Positions 9,950 to 21,239 of a stretch of 64,000 nt of DNA are shown in pieces. The translations under genes and the position numbers were made by a program. Below the pieces are notes generated by a model. It worked only from the letters and a program-made list of their open reading frames with translations. It was not told the origin of the DNA and searched no databases. Origin of the DNA: Emmonsiellopsis sp. PD_33. Its lineage: Eukaryota; Ascomycota; Eurotiomycetes; Onygenales; Ajellomycetaceae. The stretch lies in the NCBI GenBank assembly GCA_032988165.1, contig JANTQF010000001.1, positions 186,001 through 250,000 on the forward strand, read 5' to 3'. Numbering within the stretch: the first letter of the stretch is position 1; every line of letters begins with the position of its first letter.

Positions 9950-12900
9950 GCCTGTCTTCTACTTCATTACTCCTTTTAACTACTTATTATTATTAATTAT
10001 CTGAAATTATAGAACAACTACTTGAGTTACTTAGAACCCTCTCTTCATCTCTATCATCCTCATCTATACTACTCTCTTCATCCTTACCTGTACTATTCTC
10101 TTTATTTTTAGTTGGATCCTGAACCACTGACTCTCACTCTCTAATACTAGCTTTTAACTGGGATGCTTATTTATTTGCTAACTGAAGCCTATCTTCTAAT
10201 CACATTTCACTATACAAGGTGTTATATTGGTCCCAATCAATATAATTATTGACATAGAATCTCTTGGTGGTGGAATTCACATGCACATTACTCAGCTGTG
10301 TTGGAATAAGGTGAGTACCATGCTATATAGCCTCCACAGGGTAGAAATAACACTTACATATATAGTAACTCAGATTATTATCAGATGGATTGAGCTCTGC
10401 ATATGTCTTCACTTCATACATGTCATGGACATCATGCAGCTTCCTAGAATACAGTCAGAGGACATCAATAAGTGTCCTAATATAACATGTATTTTCATTT
10501 CAGTTGGGAATCCTTTCATGCTTATTCACTTGAACACCAAAGTTAATCATAGTTACTATCAGTAAGAGCTGGCCAACCATCTGCCTTTTAAAAGGCCCAT
10601 CTGCTATCTTATTCTCATTACAAGCTTTTCCATCAGTCAACCAAACATAGTCTCATCACTATTAGCTAAGTGCTCCCTGCCATGCAGGCATGCATCAAAT
10701 CTTCTCCTTAACAAGATGATCTGTGTCAGATGGATCTTGCCTATCTCATTTTTATATCATAACTAACTCATGCACCTGTATGTGATAGCCAAGCATCAAT
10801 TGCAAGGTAGGGTGCCAGTTCTTCTTGCTAGTGAGCTGGAGACACCTGTGTGCAATAAAAATTGACAATACATGCAGGAAAATCTCACATATATAGCCCA
10901 GCCTCTTAGCTACCTCTCTGATCATTATGACATGACATGGCAGCAATCAGTGGAGGTCTCCTTGCAAAGGATGCCATGAGATATTCTTTAAGTCAATAGC
11001 TTATAATGTGATGGCCAACTTTATCCCAAGTTGATCTTCAGCTGTAACTGTACTTGAACTGATGATATTAGCATGAAGTAATGTATTCTCTAACTCTATC
11101 ATATGCATATGCCTCCAACTGTGCTTGATCAACTGCCATTCATGGCCAACACATTTGTTGGTATTACAGTAATAGGCCTTTACATGGTATTTGTGGCTAG
11201 TCTCACTGTGCTCAGTATCAAAGCCATCCAGGGTTCCATATTTGCAAATGAACTTAACATAGTGGATAAGGACATAAAATTTTGCAAAGTTGAAGTAGCC
11301 AACATTAGGTGGGTTACATTTCTTAGGAAGTAGATAATAAAGATGAAATGCCCATTTAAGTGCATTAATCTACTTTAGGGTATTCTTCAAGTATCCTAGG
11401 GTTTCATTATCATGAGAGTAGTACTGTGCACAGAATAGAAAGTCAATCATAGCTCAGACATATAGGAGGGCAGGTTGGCACCAATGGAGTAGTAAAAGGG
11501 TAATAACTGGAATTAACTGCTATGATAGAGCCTTACACTATAACTCAGACCACTGTTTAAAGCAGCTGAAGTTGGTAAAATGCCAAAGACCTAAGTAGGG
11601 AGGAATATACTTAAATCAGTCATCAAGCTATTCTATTCTATCTGCCTGGGATATTAATGGGGTTATCTGATTCTTAGTTCATCAGGTAGGTTTGATAAGG
11701 TTCTGAATCATTTTCTGGAGCTATTCAACTAGGTACTGAACTATACCCTTAAGTAACTGGTGGAGAATATCAATCATCATTGCTTCATGGATATTAATTC
11801 ATGGGTAACACCAGGCAAAGGAGTTAATATTATAAACAGTTATAGCAGAATCAATGGATAAGGAATCATTCTTTTGCTGCTGAATCTAGCCCTGCATCTG
11901 TCTATATGTGCATGTTGGGAAGACCTTTAAGAGGTCTTGACACTCAGTGAGAGGGATAAGACAGATTGAACAGTGCTGATTGTTTTTTATACCTATAATC
12001 AAAACTTGCTCTTCATAGTCAGCTATGAATCCAGCTACTACTAAGAAACAGTATCAAACATAACCATCAGCACATTCAACAAACATGCTAGTAGTACCCA
12101 AGGCCTCAATAGCTATGGCATTATTAGTACCTGCTAGTATAGGTAAGACCACTAAGACTTACACTTAAGTATCTCAGCCATACAAGCATGATAAAGCCAG
12201 ATCTTTGTGACTTGATCAATCTTCTTAATAATAGGAAGATAGGCAATCTTCTGAAGACTGATTATCTTTTGTGCATGGCAAATCTTATGGGAAAGGTTTC
12301 TAATAGTAAAGTATACAGGCCAAGATACCTAATCCCTATGATGCATGGAGAGCTGTGTCTTATTAGAGGTAAAGACCAATGAGACTAATGTTGAGTAGAC
12401 TGGAAGTTTTCATTGTGTATCTCACCACCAGTTGGCTGTATGCATCTCAGTATATATTCATTGATTTGACTTGGAGAACTGCTATATAAGTACATACTGT
12501 AAGAAGTTCTTGAATGGAAGGTGCTCAAGTAATCAGCAAATAATATTATTCACTCTTTGGTGTGAGAGAGTAGCATTAATTATCATTCCATTAGTGAATG
12601 TTATTAATATTATAGTGTCAATAAATTCATCACATCATGCCTCATCTGTGGTTAGGCCACTATCAATAATGCTATAGAATTATTGAGCAGTGTGGAAGGA
12701 GAGTCCATTAGTAACAGTGTGAAGATAGGGTGAGGTGAGGAATTGATTGATAGCACCACTGGAAAGTCCAGTGTTAAGGAAGAATCATGCAAGGCCATAT
12801 TTAATCTTGCTTTTAAAGCCCCCATGCTGAGCTGTTGTTATTCTGGTGGAGAAGTTAGACATTAGGTTAATACAATCTGAAACTGAATACCTGGCTGGTT

Positions 12901-13618
12901 GTAGTAAGAGTTCTTCATAGGTAACAGTATAGGCATTTGAAACTGAGGTTTTTGCAGCTCACAGTGGTAGTAATGAGATAAAGAAGGCTGCCTCTGGGTT
13001 TATATCTTCTTCCTAATAGATTCAATTAGTTAGCATTATCTTTGATAGCAACTTAAAAAAGCCTGCTGCTGGAAGAGGAAGCACAGAACTCAGCTTAAGC
13101 TGAGGACACAGCATGATGTGAACAACTTTTCTTAAAATATAATAATATGTACATCAGAGTAGTTTGAAGCCAGTTCCATATTCATAGAGTCTAGTATGAT
13201 ACTAGAAGTATCAACTACATCTAAGTCTTCATCAGCTGTAAGACCCTGTGATTATTCACTGAAAGATAGGGCCATAAGAGCATGTTTGATGAGAGGTTAT
13301 ATGAGTACTGAAAGAGGCATAATAGATTGACTAGTACTAGTTAACACCATTTTCAATACTTTTTGCTTTGCTTGAATCATGGCTGAGTATTTCTTTTGGT
13401 GACAACTGAGGCTACTCTGGCTGTTGACAGCTTTTCAGCAGTATAGACAGGCACAGGTATAGGCAGAGTTCTTCATAGTAAGAGGTTCAATGCTTGGTGT
13501 TGGGTATGAGGCTGAGGCTGAACAAGGATAATAAAGACTAGAATATTATTATTTGGTGTATCACTTAAAAGCTGATTAAAGGAGCATACAACAATTTAGG
13601 CCTAGTAGAATTAGTCAT
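9950..13618 (-). pseudogene. Plavaka-type (CMC superfamily) transposase
   Basis: Transposase of the fungal Plavaka DNA transposons. Motifs read on the minus strand in the expected order: a start MTNSTRPKL (ATG complement of 13616-13618); a C2H2-like finger ACLYC..AVNSQSSLSCHQ (about 13450); SMHHRD.VSWPVYFTIRNL (about 12330); FVECADGYV and VAGFIADYEEQVLI (about 12050); INIHEAMMIDILHQLLKG (about 11780); YIPPYLGLWHF (about 11590); FNFAKFYVLIHYVKFICKYG followed by TLDGFDTEHSE (about 11280-11200), which matches the strongly conserved Plavaka core; then YVNNYIDWDQYNTLYSEM (about 10240) and an acidic C-terminus. Several stops and frameshifts show it is dead. The palindrome at 13743 lies 125 bp upstream and another copy lies inside (13092), perhaps in an intron. 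Confidence 0.85.
13090..13106. repeat. Palindromic motif inside the transposase gene
   Basis: CTCAGCTTAAGCTGAGG: a perfect 16-bp palindrome. It falls between the zinc-finger exon and the catalytic exons and could lie in an intron. Confidence 0.75.
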
Positions 13619-13739
13619 GATGCAGATTAAATAGACCAATTAAAACACTAATAAATGCATTCTTGGTCAACTAACTAGTTTGTATATGATTAATGACATG
13701 ATAAAAATAGAGAGGTAAAGACAGGGGGAATAAACAAAG

Positions 13740-13756
13740 CTCAGCTTAAGCTAAGT
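13740..13756. repeat. Palindromic motif upstream of the transposase
   Basis: CTCAGCTTAAGCTAAG, 125 bp upstream of the presumed transposase start at 13618 and 3' of the helicase gene, so it sits in the spacer between two genes transcribed the same way. Confidence 0.75.
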
Positions 13757-14454
13757 AGCAGGCATGATTACTAGCAGGTACTAATAAACTTTTAAGCTAA
13801 ATCAAAACAGACAAAACAAAAACATAGGCCAGCCAGGGTAAATTTAATTGGGCAGGGGCTTGCATGCTTTGCAGACAGAGTTTTATTAGCTGGAGAGGTC
13901 ATCTATACTAGAAGGAAAACCCCTAGTAGTGAATTTAGTGGGCTTGTCTGGCTTAGCTTGCTTGGCTCACTTGGAAGTAGAAGGGATAGCAGTACTTATA
14001 GAGGATTATTTACATAAGTTCAGACTTGCATCATTCAAGAAGAGAGGTAGCCCTGACACCTGAGAACTTCCCAAAGAAGCAACTAATTCAGAAATAGATG
14101 ATAGGCTGGACATAGGGGAACAAGATAATTCATTTGAAGGGGAAGAGAGCACATGTCTGAGTGGGCTTGACACAGGCACCCTGAAAGGTATTTTAGACTG
14201 AGGTTTTTTGACTGGGGATTCTAACACCAAAACAGTCTTCAATTTACCCATTACATGGCTGGTGGCCCCTCCAATATTCAGCTGTCAAATTGCATTGGTC
14301 TGTGCAGGCATGAGGCTAAGATTATTGATGTTATCTCAGGCTAGTCAGAATACAGACTATCCAAACATTTTCTGAATAAAGATTATAGTATAGGTTTTAA
14401 TTACCTGTTCTATCTGATCTTTTTCATGTTGGAAAGGGGAGGAAGTGCCCTGAT

Positions 14455-14470
14455 CTCAGCTTAAGCCAAG
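14455..14470. repeat. Palindromic motif copy, decayed
   Basis: CTCAGCTTAAGCCAAG within the 3' part of the helicase gene, between motif VI and the Ser/Pro-rich tail. Confidence 0.65.
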
Positions 14471-15984
14471 ATCTTGAAACACTGTAGGGCCTTAGGTAAT
14501 AATTTGAGATGTGAATTTTACAGTTACCTTTACTTCAATGAATCTATTAAAGGTGTTGGTAGTTGATATAATTCATATACATTGCAGATATTCTTAGTTT
14601 ATCCAATGCACACAATGTAGAGCTTAAAGCACATTATTGGTATTAGAGGGGGGTTCAAGCAGCACTACATCACTGCAGGTTCCATGGAGATTCAAACTAG
14701 TCATACCAGTGCAGTAGTTGATGATCAATATCTTCATCAGGTAGTTAAAATTATTAAAGTCATCCATAGTTTCTACACATTTATGACTAGTTATAGACAC
14801 ACAGATAACACCAACATCCACATTGAAAAGAGTTGTGAACATCTTCATGATGAACACCACCATAAAGAACTAATAAAAGACTAAAAGACCTCACTGCCAT
14901 GTAATAATAACCTCATTGATAATAAATAATAGGTATAGGAACTTGGCAGATAAGCAACAGAGCAGAGCCACAACCCATACTCTATCAGTAGAAATGTAGG
15001 AGATTAAATTATTATAAATTATATAGGATAAGAATCACACTGCATCTCCATTCACCTTCTAGTGCTATTTATTGATATCAACAGTAAGATTTCCCTCTCA
15101 TTTGACTGATGTTGCTTCAAATAATTGTGACAGGCACAGTAAGAATAAGGCATGCCAAAGTTGGCAGTATATACTCATGTTGAATTTCCCTACATTAGCT
15201 GAATCAAGCATATTATCTGAATTTACTGAGAGCATGAAATTATTGGTCTTAATAGAGAGTTTCAGCACAAGCTTTACATGAGTCACTTGATACTCTATTA
15301 ACTGCTTATTGACCATCAGACAGTCTATTGTAATGACTGTATAGAGAGGTATATATCCCCCTACAACAGCTTTACTCTCATGAGTTGATTCATTCATCAA
15401 AATTGAAACATCCATTATAAACCCTATGGTTCATTGTAAAACCAGCCAGTTGATTATTTTCAGCACAACCAATAATGCATGATGATGGGGCAGCAAACCA
15501 TCACTTACAAACAATTTTCAAAAGAGAATAGGGTTCAAGATATGCATGTGGCTGGGTCCACACTCAGGAGCCAAGGCATACTCAGTTAGAAGGTCCTCTA
15601 TGAACTGATAGTTAATGGAGGACTCTCATTCCTTCCTAAATGAAAGATAAAGTAGGTCATGTAAATCATGCATATGATTCATCATGTAAGTACCCATTAT
15701 GAGCAGTAGATCCATATAAGGAATCATTGATATGATATAGTGTATTCTCATTCTAAGGTTCTTTACAGCATGAGCTTCATCTAGTAATACAAGGCTAAAG
15801 TAAAACTCCTTCAGCCACAGTAATATAACTATGTCTGTGAGGTCTAGGATGGCATAGACATCTTCAGTATCATGCTAGTCAATAGGCTTGTTACTTTCAC
15901 CATTGTTTTTAGCACTATCATCTTCACAAACAGGTGAATCAGAGGGTTACAGTTCAGTGCAGCTGGTAGGCACTAAATAGGAGT

Positions 15985-16000
15985 CTCAGCTTAAGCTGAG
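15985..16000. repeat. Palindromic motif inside the helicase gene
   Basis: CTCAGCTTAAGCTGAG, a perfect 16-bp palindrome between helicase motifs I and II. Confidence 0.75.
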
Positions 16001-17551
16001 ATGAGTGGATTTCTTGCACATTATACAACATGTTCATGTCAAATATGAGGTCACAATGAGTATACACACTGTTTTAGGTTTTAAGATATCAATAGTCAAC
16101 ATAAGGGTTCACAGTACCTTTTCATTGATTACAAGGAACTACTTTCTTGGGTCTGAAATCCCACCCAGCCCAATGGACAAGTAAAATATGTACAGTGTGA
16201 ATACATCATGGAATTACAACTGGATCTCATCAGCCTAAGTGTATATAAGATGCAAGGGAACAAAAATAATCAATAGGAGATATTCTGAGCCAGCCTCTTA
16301 GAATAAATATTAGAAGAAAGTAGCACTAAGGGCCTGAATTGTTTTACTAAGTCCCATCTGATTGGCTAGTATAACAGCATGTTGCTCCTTAAGAGTAGTG
16401 ACAAGCATTACTATGCTATTAACTTATCAGGGTTTTAATTCTGTGTTACTAATTACTGGTGCCTTAGGATCAAGGCATAGTAGTAAAGTCAATTGTTTAT
16501 AACTGAGTGAGTTAATACCAGTAGAATTAAGCAGCTCTTTCATTGCATCATCAATGGTTAACAGCTCAGAAGTTATCATCAGTTCAGCAAGAATACCAGA
16601 GTCAATAATTTACCCTAAGGCATTATTGTGAGCTTCAAAAATGTCCAGGACATTAGAAGTGAGATGCTGGATGAGAATACACTCCTCTTCAGAAATTAGA
16701 CAGGAAAAATTAACTGTAGCAGGGATTATATTTTGATTGATCTGGGCTTTAATTATATCCAAATGATCAGATGCATCTATCATTTCATTACCAGTAGTGT
16801 CAGTGGGATCAAACATCAGGCTAATTGATTCATATTATTCAATGAGTGGGTTGAAGTTGGCAGGTTGCCAGTGGAGATTAATATTAATGAAAGTAAATTC
16901 TAATTCAGATCAATACATTAGGACCTTAATGGTTTGATTATTGGCATTGGAATAGTTATCAGGCCACTTTGCAATGAATTTGAGAAATCAAATCATCATA
17001 AATAGATGTTCTGGGTTTGTAGAGGGATTGAGTCAGATATCCACAGGAAAGATTGTTGTGAGCCACTCAATCATCAAATAATACACATAAATTATGATCT
17101 TTAGGTTTCCTTTAACATCAGACAGCCACTCAAAGCCAGACTTGAGAATATTATATTGGAAGACCTCTAACAGAAAAAGAGACATAAGAGCACCAACTTC
17201 TACTTAGCTTCAGAATTTATAATCAGCACCTGTATGATCATAGGAGTTCTTATGGATATCTATAAAGTCATTTAGTAGTTTATAGATGTGGGGCTTTTGA
17301 ACCCAGTCAAGGAAGGCAGAAACAATGGTGAATCCCAATACACTAATTAGTAGGGGTTGAGACAATTACAGCTGATCAGGCTTGATGAGCTTAATTCTCA
17401 CCCCAGTGAACTTTAAATAGATCAGTTTGGATTCCTCTGAGGGCTTGACATTGGCTTTTTTGCCAGCCATCTATGAGGATATTAGAATAAGGTTACAGCT
17501 GACAGCTTGGCAGAGAATGTGGGGCAGGGACTGAGGCAGGTAAGTGGTAGT

Positions 17552-17567
17552 CTCAGCTTAAGCTTAG
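17552..17567. repeat. Palindromic motif upstream of the helicase
   Basis: CTCAGCTTAAGCTTAG, 85 bp upstream of the helicase start at 17470. Confidence 0.7.
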
Positions 17568-17900
17568 CTCATACTAGTCTAAATATAGCTAAGTACTCAT
17601 TGGCATAAATGCTGACTAAGTGCACAGACATGGAACATAACTCACCTTGATATTATAATTTGAATAGGCACAGGCACATATAATAGACAATTTCAATGTG
17701 ATCTTCTGCTGATTTTCTTATGAATAATAAGTTTTTCAGGATTACACAAGTAAATTTGGCAGGAGAGGGTAGAAATGAACATTTAATAATATTATGAAGA
17801 TAAGAGCATTAACAGTGCATAATACTGGCAGTGTCAAGAAGATTGTCAGAAAGAGAGTTCAAAATCATGATGAGAGATTTAAGAAGATGTGCACACTAGC

Positions 17901-17920
17901 CAAGCTTAAGCTGAGAAATG
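17901..17920. repeat. Palindromic motif copy 3' of the gene at 19535
   Basis: CAAGCTTAAGCTGAGAAATG: same core and same right flank (GAGAAATGT) as one arm of the hairpin at 9782-9859. Confidence 0.65.
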
Positions 17921-18195
17921 TAGCTTATTGGCTCACCCACCTATAGTAGTGCTAGTGAATTAGTGAAGTCAATTGAATTCAGAGGAAAGAGTAGCTGCTA
18001 GTATGAAAGAATAAGATCAAGAACACAGTAAAGAATGCTATACTAGTAGGTAAAGTCTTGTGCATTTGAACTATTCATGGCACTGAGGCATCATGGGTAT
18101 ATATACTCTTCATTAACAAAGCCAAGTAATAGTAATAAGAGTGCTATACTTGAGTCAGCCAAGTTCTATTCATGACTATTCTTATAACACCCATT

Positions 18196-18397
18196 GCTGC
18201 AAATTAAAGGAAACATAGAATACTGATATGAAGTAAGAAGCATATGGAATGCTATTTTGATAGAGTATTGTTATTCTTCTTTATGTGTTGACCCCTCAAA
18301 GCTGCAAATCAAAGGAAACATAGGACACTGATATGAAGCAAGAAGCATATAATAAAATGCTATTTTAATGAAGTATTATTATTCCTCTTTATGTGTA
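18196..18397. repeat. Tandem duplication, about 95-bp unit
   Basis: 18196-18289 and 18301-18397 share GCTGCAAAT.AAAGGAAACA and continue alike to CTTTATGTGT with scattered transitions. It lies beyond the 3' end of the gene at 19535-18440. Confidence 0.8.
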
Positions 18398-18439
18398 TGG
18401 TTAACAATGGTTTGTACAGGAAGTACTAGTATGTATAAT

Positions 18440-19535
18440 GAAAATAAAGATATTAGTGTATAATGGAAGAAATACCTCTTTACTTACTATCTCATTGTCT
18501 GCTAGTGATGCTAACTATAGAGATTTACCTACTCTGATTCCATCCTTTAATTCCATCCTTTCTACATATTCTACCCTAAGACCCCTAATAGGTTACTAAG
18601 CCCTCAGCTTCCATGTCAGCCTCATAGAGTATCTATAGCCTGAATAAGGAATATCCATCTTTATATTCATCTCAATCATGTGTTCTTGAAGCTGGCTATG
18701 ACTCATCCTCTAAGTACTTATTTAGCTCTTGAAACTCTTCATTTAAGGACTCATCTAACACTGTAATACTGGCTACTAGTAATTGTAGAGAGCCTGACTT
18801 GGCATGCTGTTGTTCTTCCTTTTTTCACTGGAGCCTGTCATAGGCATTAGAAGTTATGATTATTAGGCTGTCAACATCATATCAACCAGGGCACCTAATG
18901 TAGAATGAAAGACAAATATTAGTTTTGATTCATAAAAACTTGACTGTCTTCTTACCAACCTAACAAATATAATTCATTGCCATGGAGACATTCTTGATGA
19001 AGTTATAGTCCAGCATTCTTTTCCTTAGGTGATGAAATTGTGGAAAGTCATATTCACCATAGAGTGTGTGTTCAAGAGAATCAAAAAATGTCTTGAAGTA
19101 TTCTTGTGGGGACTTGGAGCATGAATTATATAGCTTTGGAAAGAATTTATTATGTTCAAGACATTGTTCTGAATTCTTAGTTAGTGATTGCAAGAGTTAC
19201 TAGGGGTTAAAGACAATTAATATATACTTGTACTGATTAATGGTGTTTTCCAGCAACTAAATGTATTATACTTGATGATGTAATGTAAATGCAAGCACAG
19301 TGTTTAGCTCAGTAGACTAATAGTAGTAGAGGAGAATTTATCATTTAATTACATAAGCTCTGCAATTAAAGTTACAGCTGTGTTCTGTATGCTTGTTAGT
19401 AACTAGTAGTATTAGAGAAGACTTAGGTGTGCATATATAAACTGTACTACCTTGCATATCAGCATGTCTTATGCTGTTAAAGGTGTTATACTAGAATTAC
19501 TTCTCATCAGTTGTGAAATCTTTTCAGGATTCCAT
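18440..19535 (-). pseudogene. Unknown fungal gene, about 350 codons
   Basis: Start MES.KDFTTDEK at the ATG complement of 19533-19535. The frame is readable through TFNSIRHADMQG (about 19480), the stop-free stretch 19193-18960 (CSKSPQEYFKTFFDSLEHTL, DFPQFHHLRKRMLDYNF), then an acidic region ITVLDESLNEEFQELNKYLE (about 18770) and EYKDGYSLFRL (about 18670). I do not recognise the family; no transmembrane segment is seen. It is the most upstream gene of the minus-strand block, with a palindrome 263 bp before its start (19798) and another after its end (17903). Stops again replace likely Arg, Trp and Gln codons. Confidence 0.5.
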
Positions 19536-19795
19536 GGTAGAGGTGGCAGATTGACAATGTGCAGCTTAGAGTAAGAATATGGGAGGATGGTACTTACCAG
19601 TAATTAAGATAGAGTAAGTAGATTTATAATGGTAAATGAGAAAGAAGTATGAGATAAAGTAATCAGAGGATCAGCTAAATAAACTAACTACTAATAGGAT
19701 TATGTGTAGCTCTAGGTTGGCCAGATAAACTATCAGCTAGTCTCATGACATACTACTCTAGTGGCTGCAAGTCATGTGACCACTGAAGAGAGGCC

Positions 19796-19811
19796 TCAGC
19801 TTAAGCTGAAA
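19796..19811. repeat. Palindromic motif, rightmost copy
   Basis: CTCAGCTTAAGCTGAAAG, 263 bp upstream of the start at 19535. It is the last clear copy; only a weak half-copy (ACTTAAGCTGAAA) follows near 20870. Confidence 0.7.
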
Positions 19812-21239
19812 GTAGCCAGTCTGGAGTCTCTGAACATGTCACTAAATATAAGTACAGAGCAAGTAAATGATTATGACTAACTTAGTGAGCAACAACTGGG
19901 TGCACTGAGTGGCCCTGAGCTGGCTTTGAGCATAGTCACTTAAAATCTGAGTGTGTATGCTATATAATCAATGCACTGAGTAGGATCTGAGCTGACACAG
20001 AACATGCCTCCCAGGCTGAAGTGCCCATGCAGGACAGGCTAAAGTAGAGCTAGCACAGAGAATAGCTACTCAGACCAAGGTAACATGTGTAGCATATTTT
20101 AGATCCTAGTGAGCTAAATACACTAGGGGCTGGATAAGGGCTAGCCCAGTGCATGCCCCACATAATTAAGGTAATATAGCCAGTAATGTCAGTAAGTCTA
20201 GGCTGAAGATTTCTGAGCTAAATAAATATTTTACTAATGAGTAAAAAAGAAGGAAATATAACACATTCAAATATACTACTTGATTAGAAATGATGCTAAT
20301 ATGTGTGTTTCTTACATTAAAGGCTGCAGAAATGCTGTATGTAAAGCTATAGAATGTCATGTAAGAGGTAGAATAATAGAGAATATTATAGGTTTAATAA
20401 AGGTAGGGGGACTGTAGTGAATAATTTGAGGAATAAAATGAAATAACATAGAAGGATATGTTTACAAGTGTGGCTTCTAGGCAATGCCTGTGTTATTTAG
20501 ATCCCCTAGTTTAAAGGTTAAGAGTAAAATTTGCCAGCCAAGGTCATACTACATTGCTGATATGTCTTTACTGGTTAATCAATAGATTAGAAACTATAGA
20601 TCATCTTTTGATTTATAAGAATAAGAAGTATAATTCAGACTTTCAGAGGAGTAAATTATATAATCTTGAAAAGAAATGGAGCTTATAGAGTTTGATGGAA
20701 GAGGTTAATTGAATTGCAAATTATCAATTGAGAAACTAATGATATATATCTCTACAGTGTGATTTATGTGGTAATGTAGCCTGCAAGGCTCATAGGCAAC
20801 ATAAATTCATTATAAAAATATCCATGGATATTACTATGTAATGATAAAAATGATAACAGATAGAAGTAGACTTAAGCTGAAAATAAATGGCTGACTATGT
20901 ATAAAGAAATAAATATATATATATATATAAATATTAGTACAGTCAAATTAACATATAATGTAGAGAAGGAATATAATTAAATAGAAAATAAGATGAAGAA
21001 ACAATTAGGAAGGGAAGGGAGAAGGGAATAAAAGGGAAGGAAGATGGAAGATAAAAAGAAGATATGAGAGTAACTAAAAGTGAAAGATATATGTTAAAGA
21101 GAATAGCTACTACTAATTAAACACTATATCTTGAATGCATCTAGTACTGAAAAGCTGGAGATCAGAGACAGTATTAGCAATAAATTCTAGTTGAGAAATG
21201 AAGTATGAAAATGTAATAGAAAAGAATCTATTAATATAA
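19812..21239. other. Intergenic, no gene recognised
   Basis: 19880-20160 has loosely repeated words (TGCACTGAGT at two sites, GAGCTGGC/GAGCTGAC) and is less AT-rich than what follows. This may be the decayed right end of the palindrome-bearing block. From 20160 the sequence is AT-rich, with an AT dinucleotide run at 20914-20930. No credible coding region seen. Confidence 0.4.

Larger units (their letters stand above)
13870..17470 (-). pseudogene. SNF2-family ATP-dependent helicase
   Basis: Decayed SNF2/RAD5-like chromatin helicase. Start MAGKKANVKPSEESKL at the ATG complement of 17468-17470, followed by a long N-terminal region of about 370 codons. Helicase motifs on the minus strand: motif I LANQMGLSKTIQAL (about 16345, Gly-to-Ser at the GKT loop), a PLHLIYT.ADEIQ block (about 16240), motif II LLDEAHAVKNLR (15790-15765, intact DEAH), motif III-like MGTYMMNHMHDL (about 15690), and in the C-terminal lobe TSLNLHGTCSDVVLLEPPSN (about 14690-14640) followed by the motif VI remnant ALHCVHW (expected QALGRVHRIGQ). 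A Ser/Pro-rich basic tail follows to about 13870. The palindrome at 17555 lies 85 bp upstream; copies at 15988 and 14458 lie inside, possibly in introns. Stops are mostly at apparent Arg or Trp codons. Confidence 0.85.

Noticed and set aside
5533..19811. CRISPR-like array from the regularly recurring palindrome
   Set aside because: Spacing is irregular over 14 kb apart from the 45-bp triplet; the units between palindromes in the triplet are themselves repeated, so they are not spacers. The setting is eukaryotic.
19880..20160. Terminal inverted repeat partner of the 5410-5532 minisatellite
   Set aside because: I compared the repeat words by eye and found no inverted match, so the element ends remain undefined.
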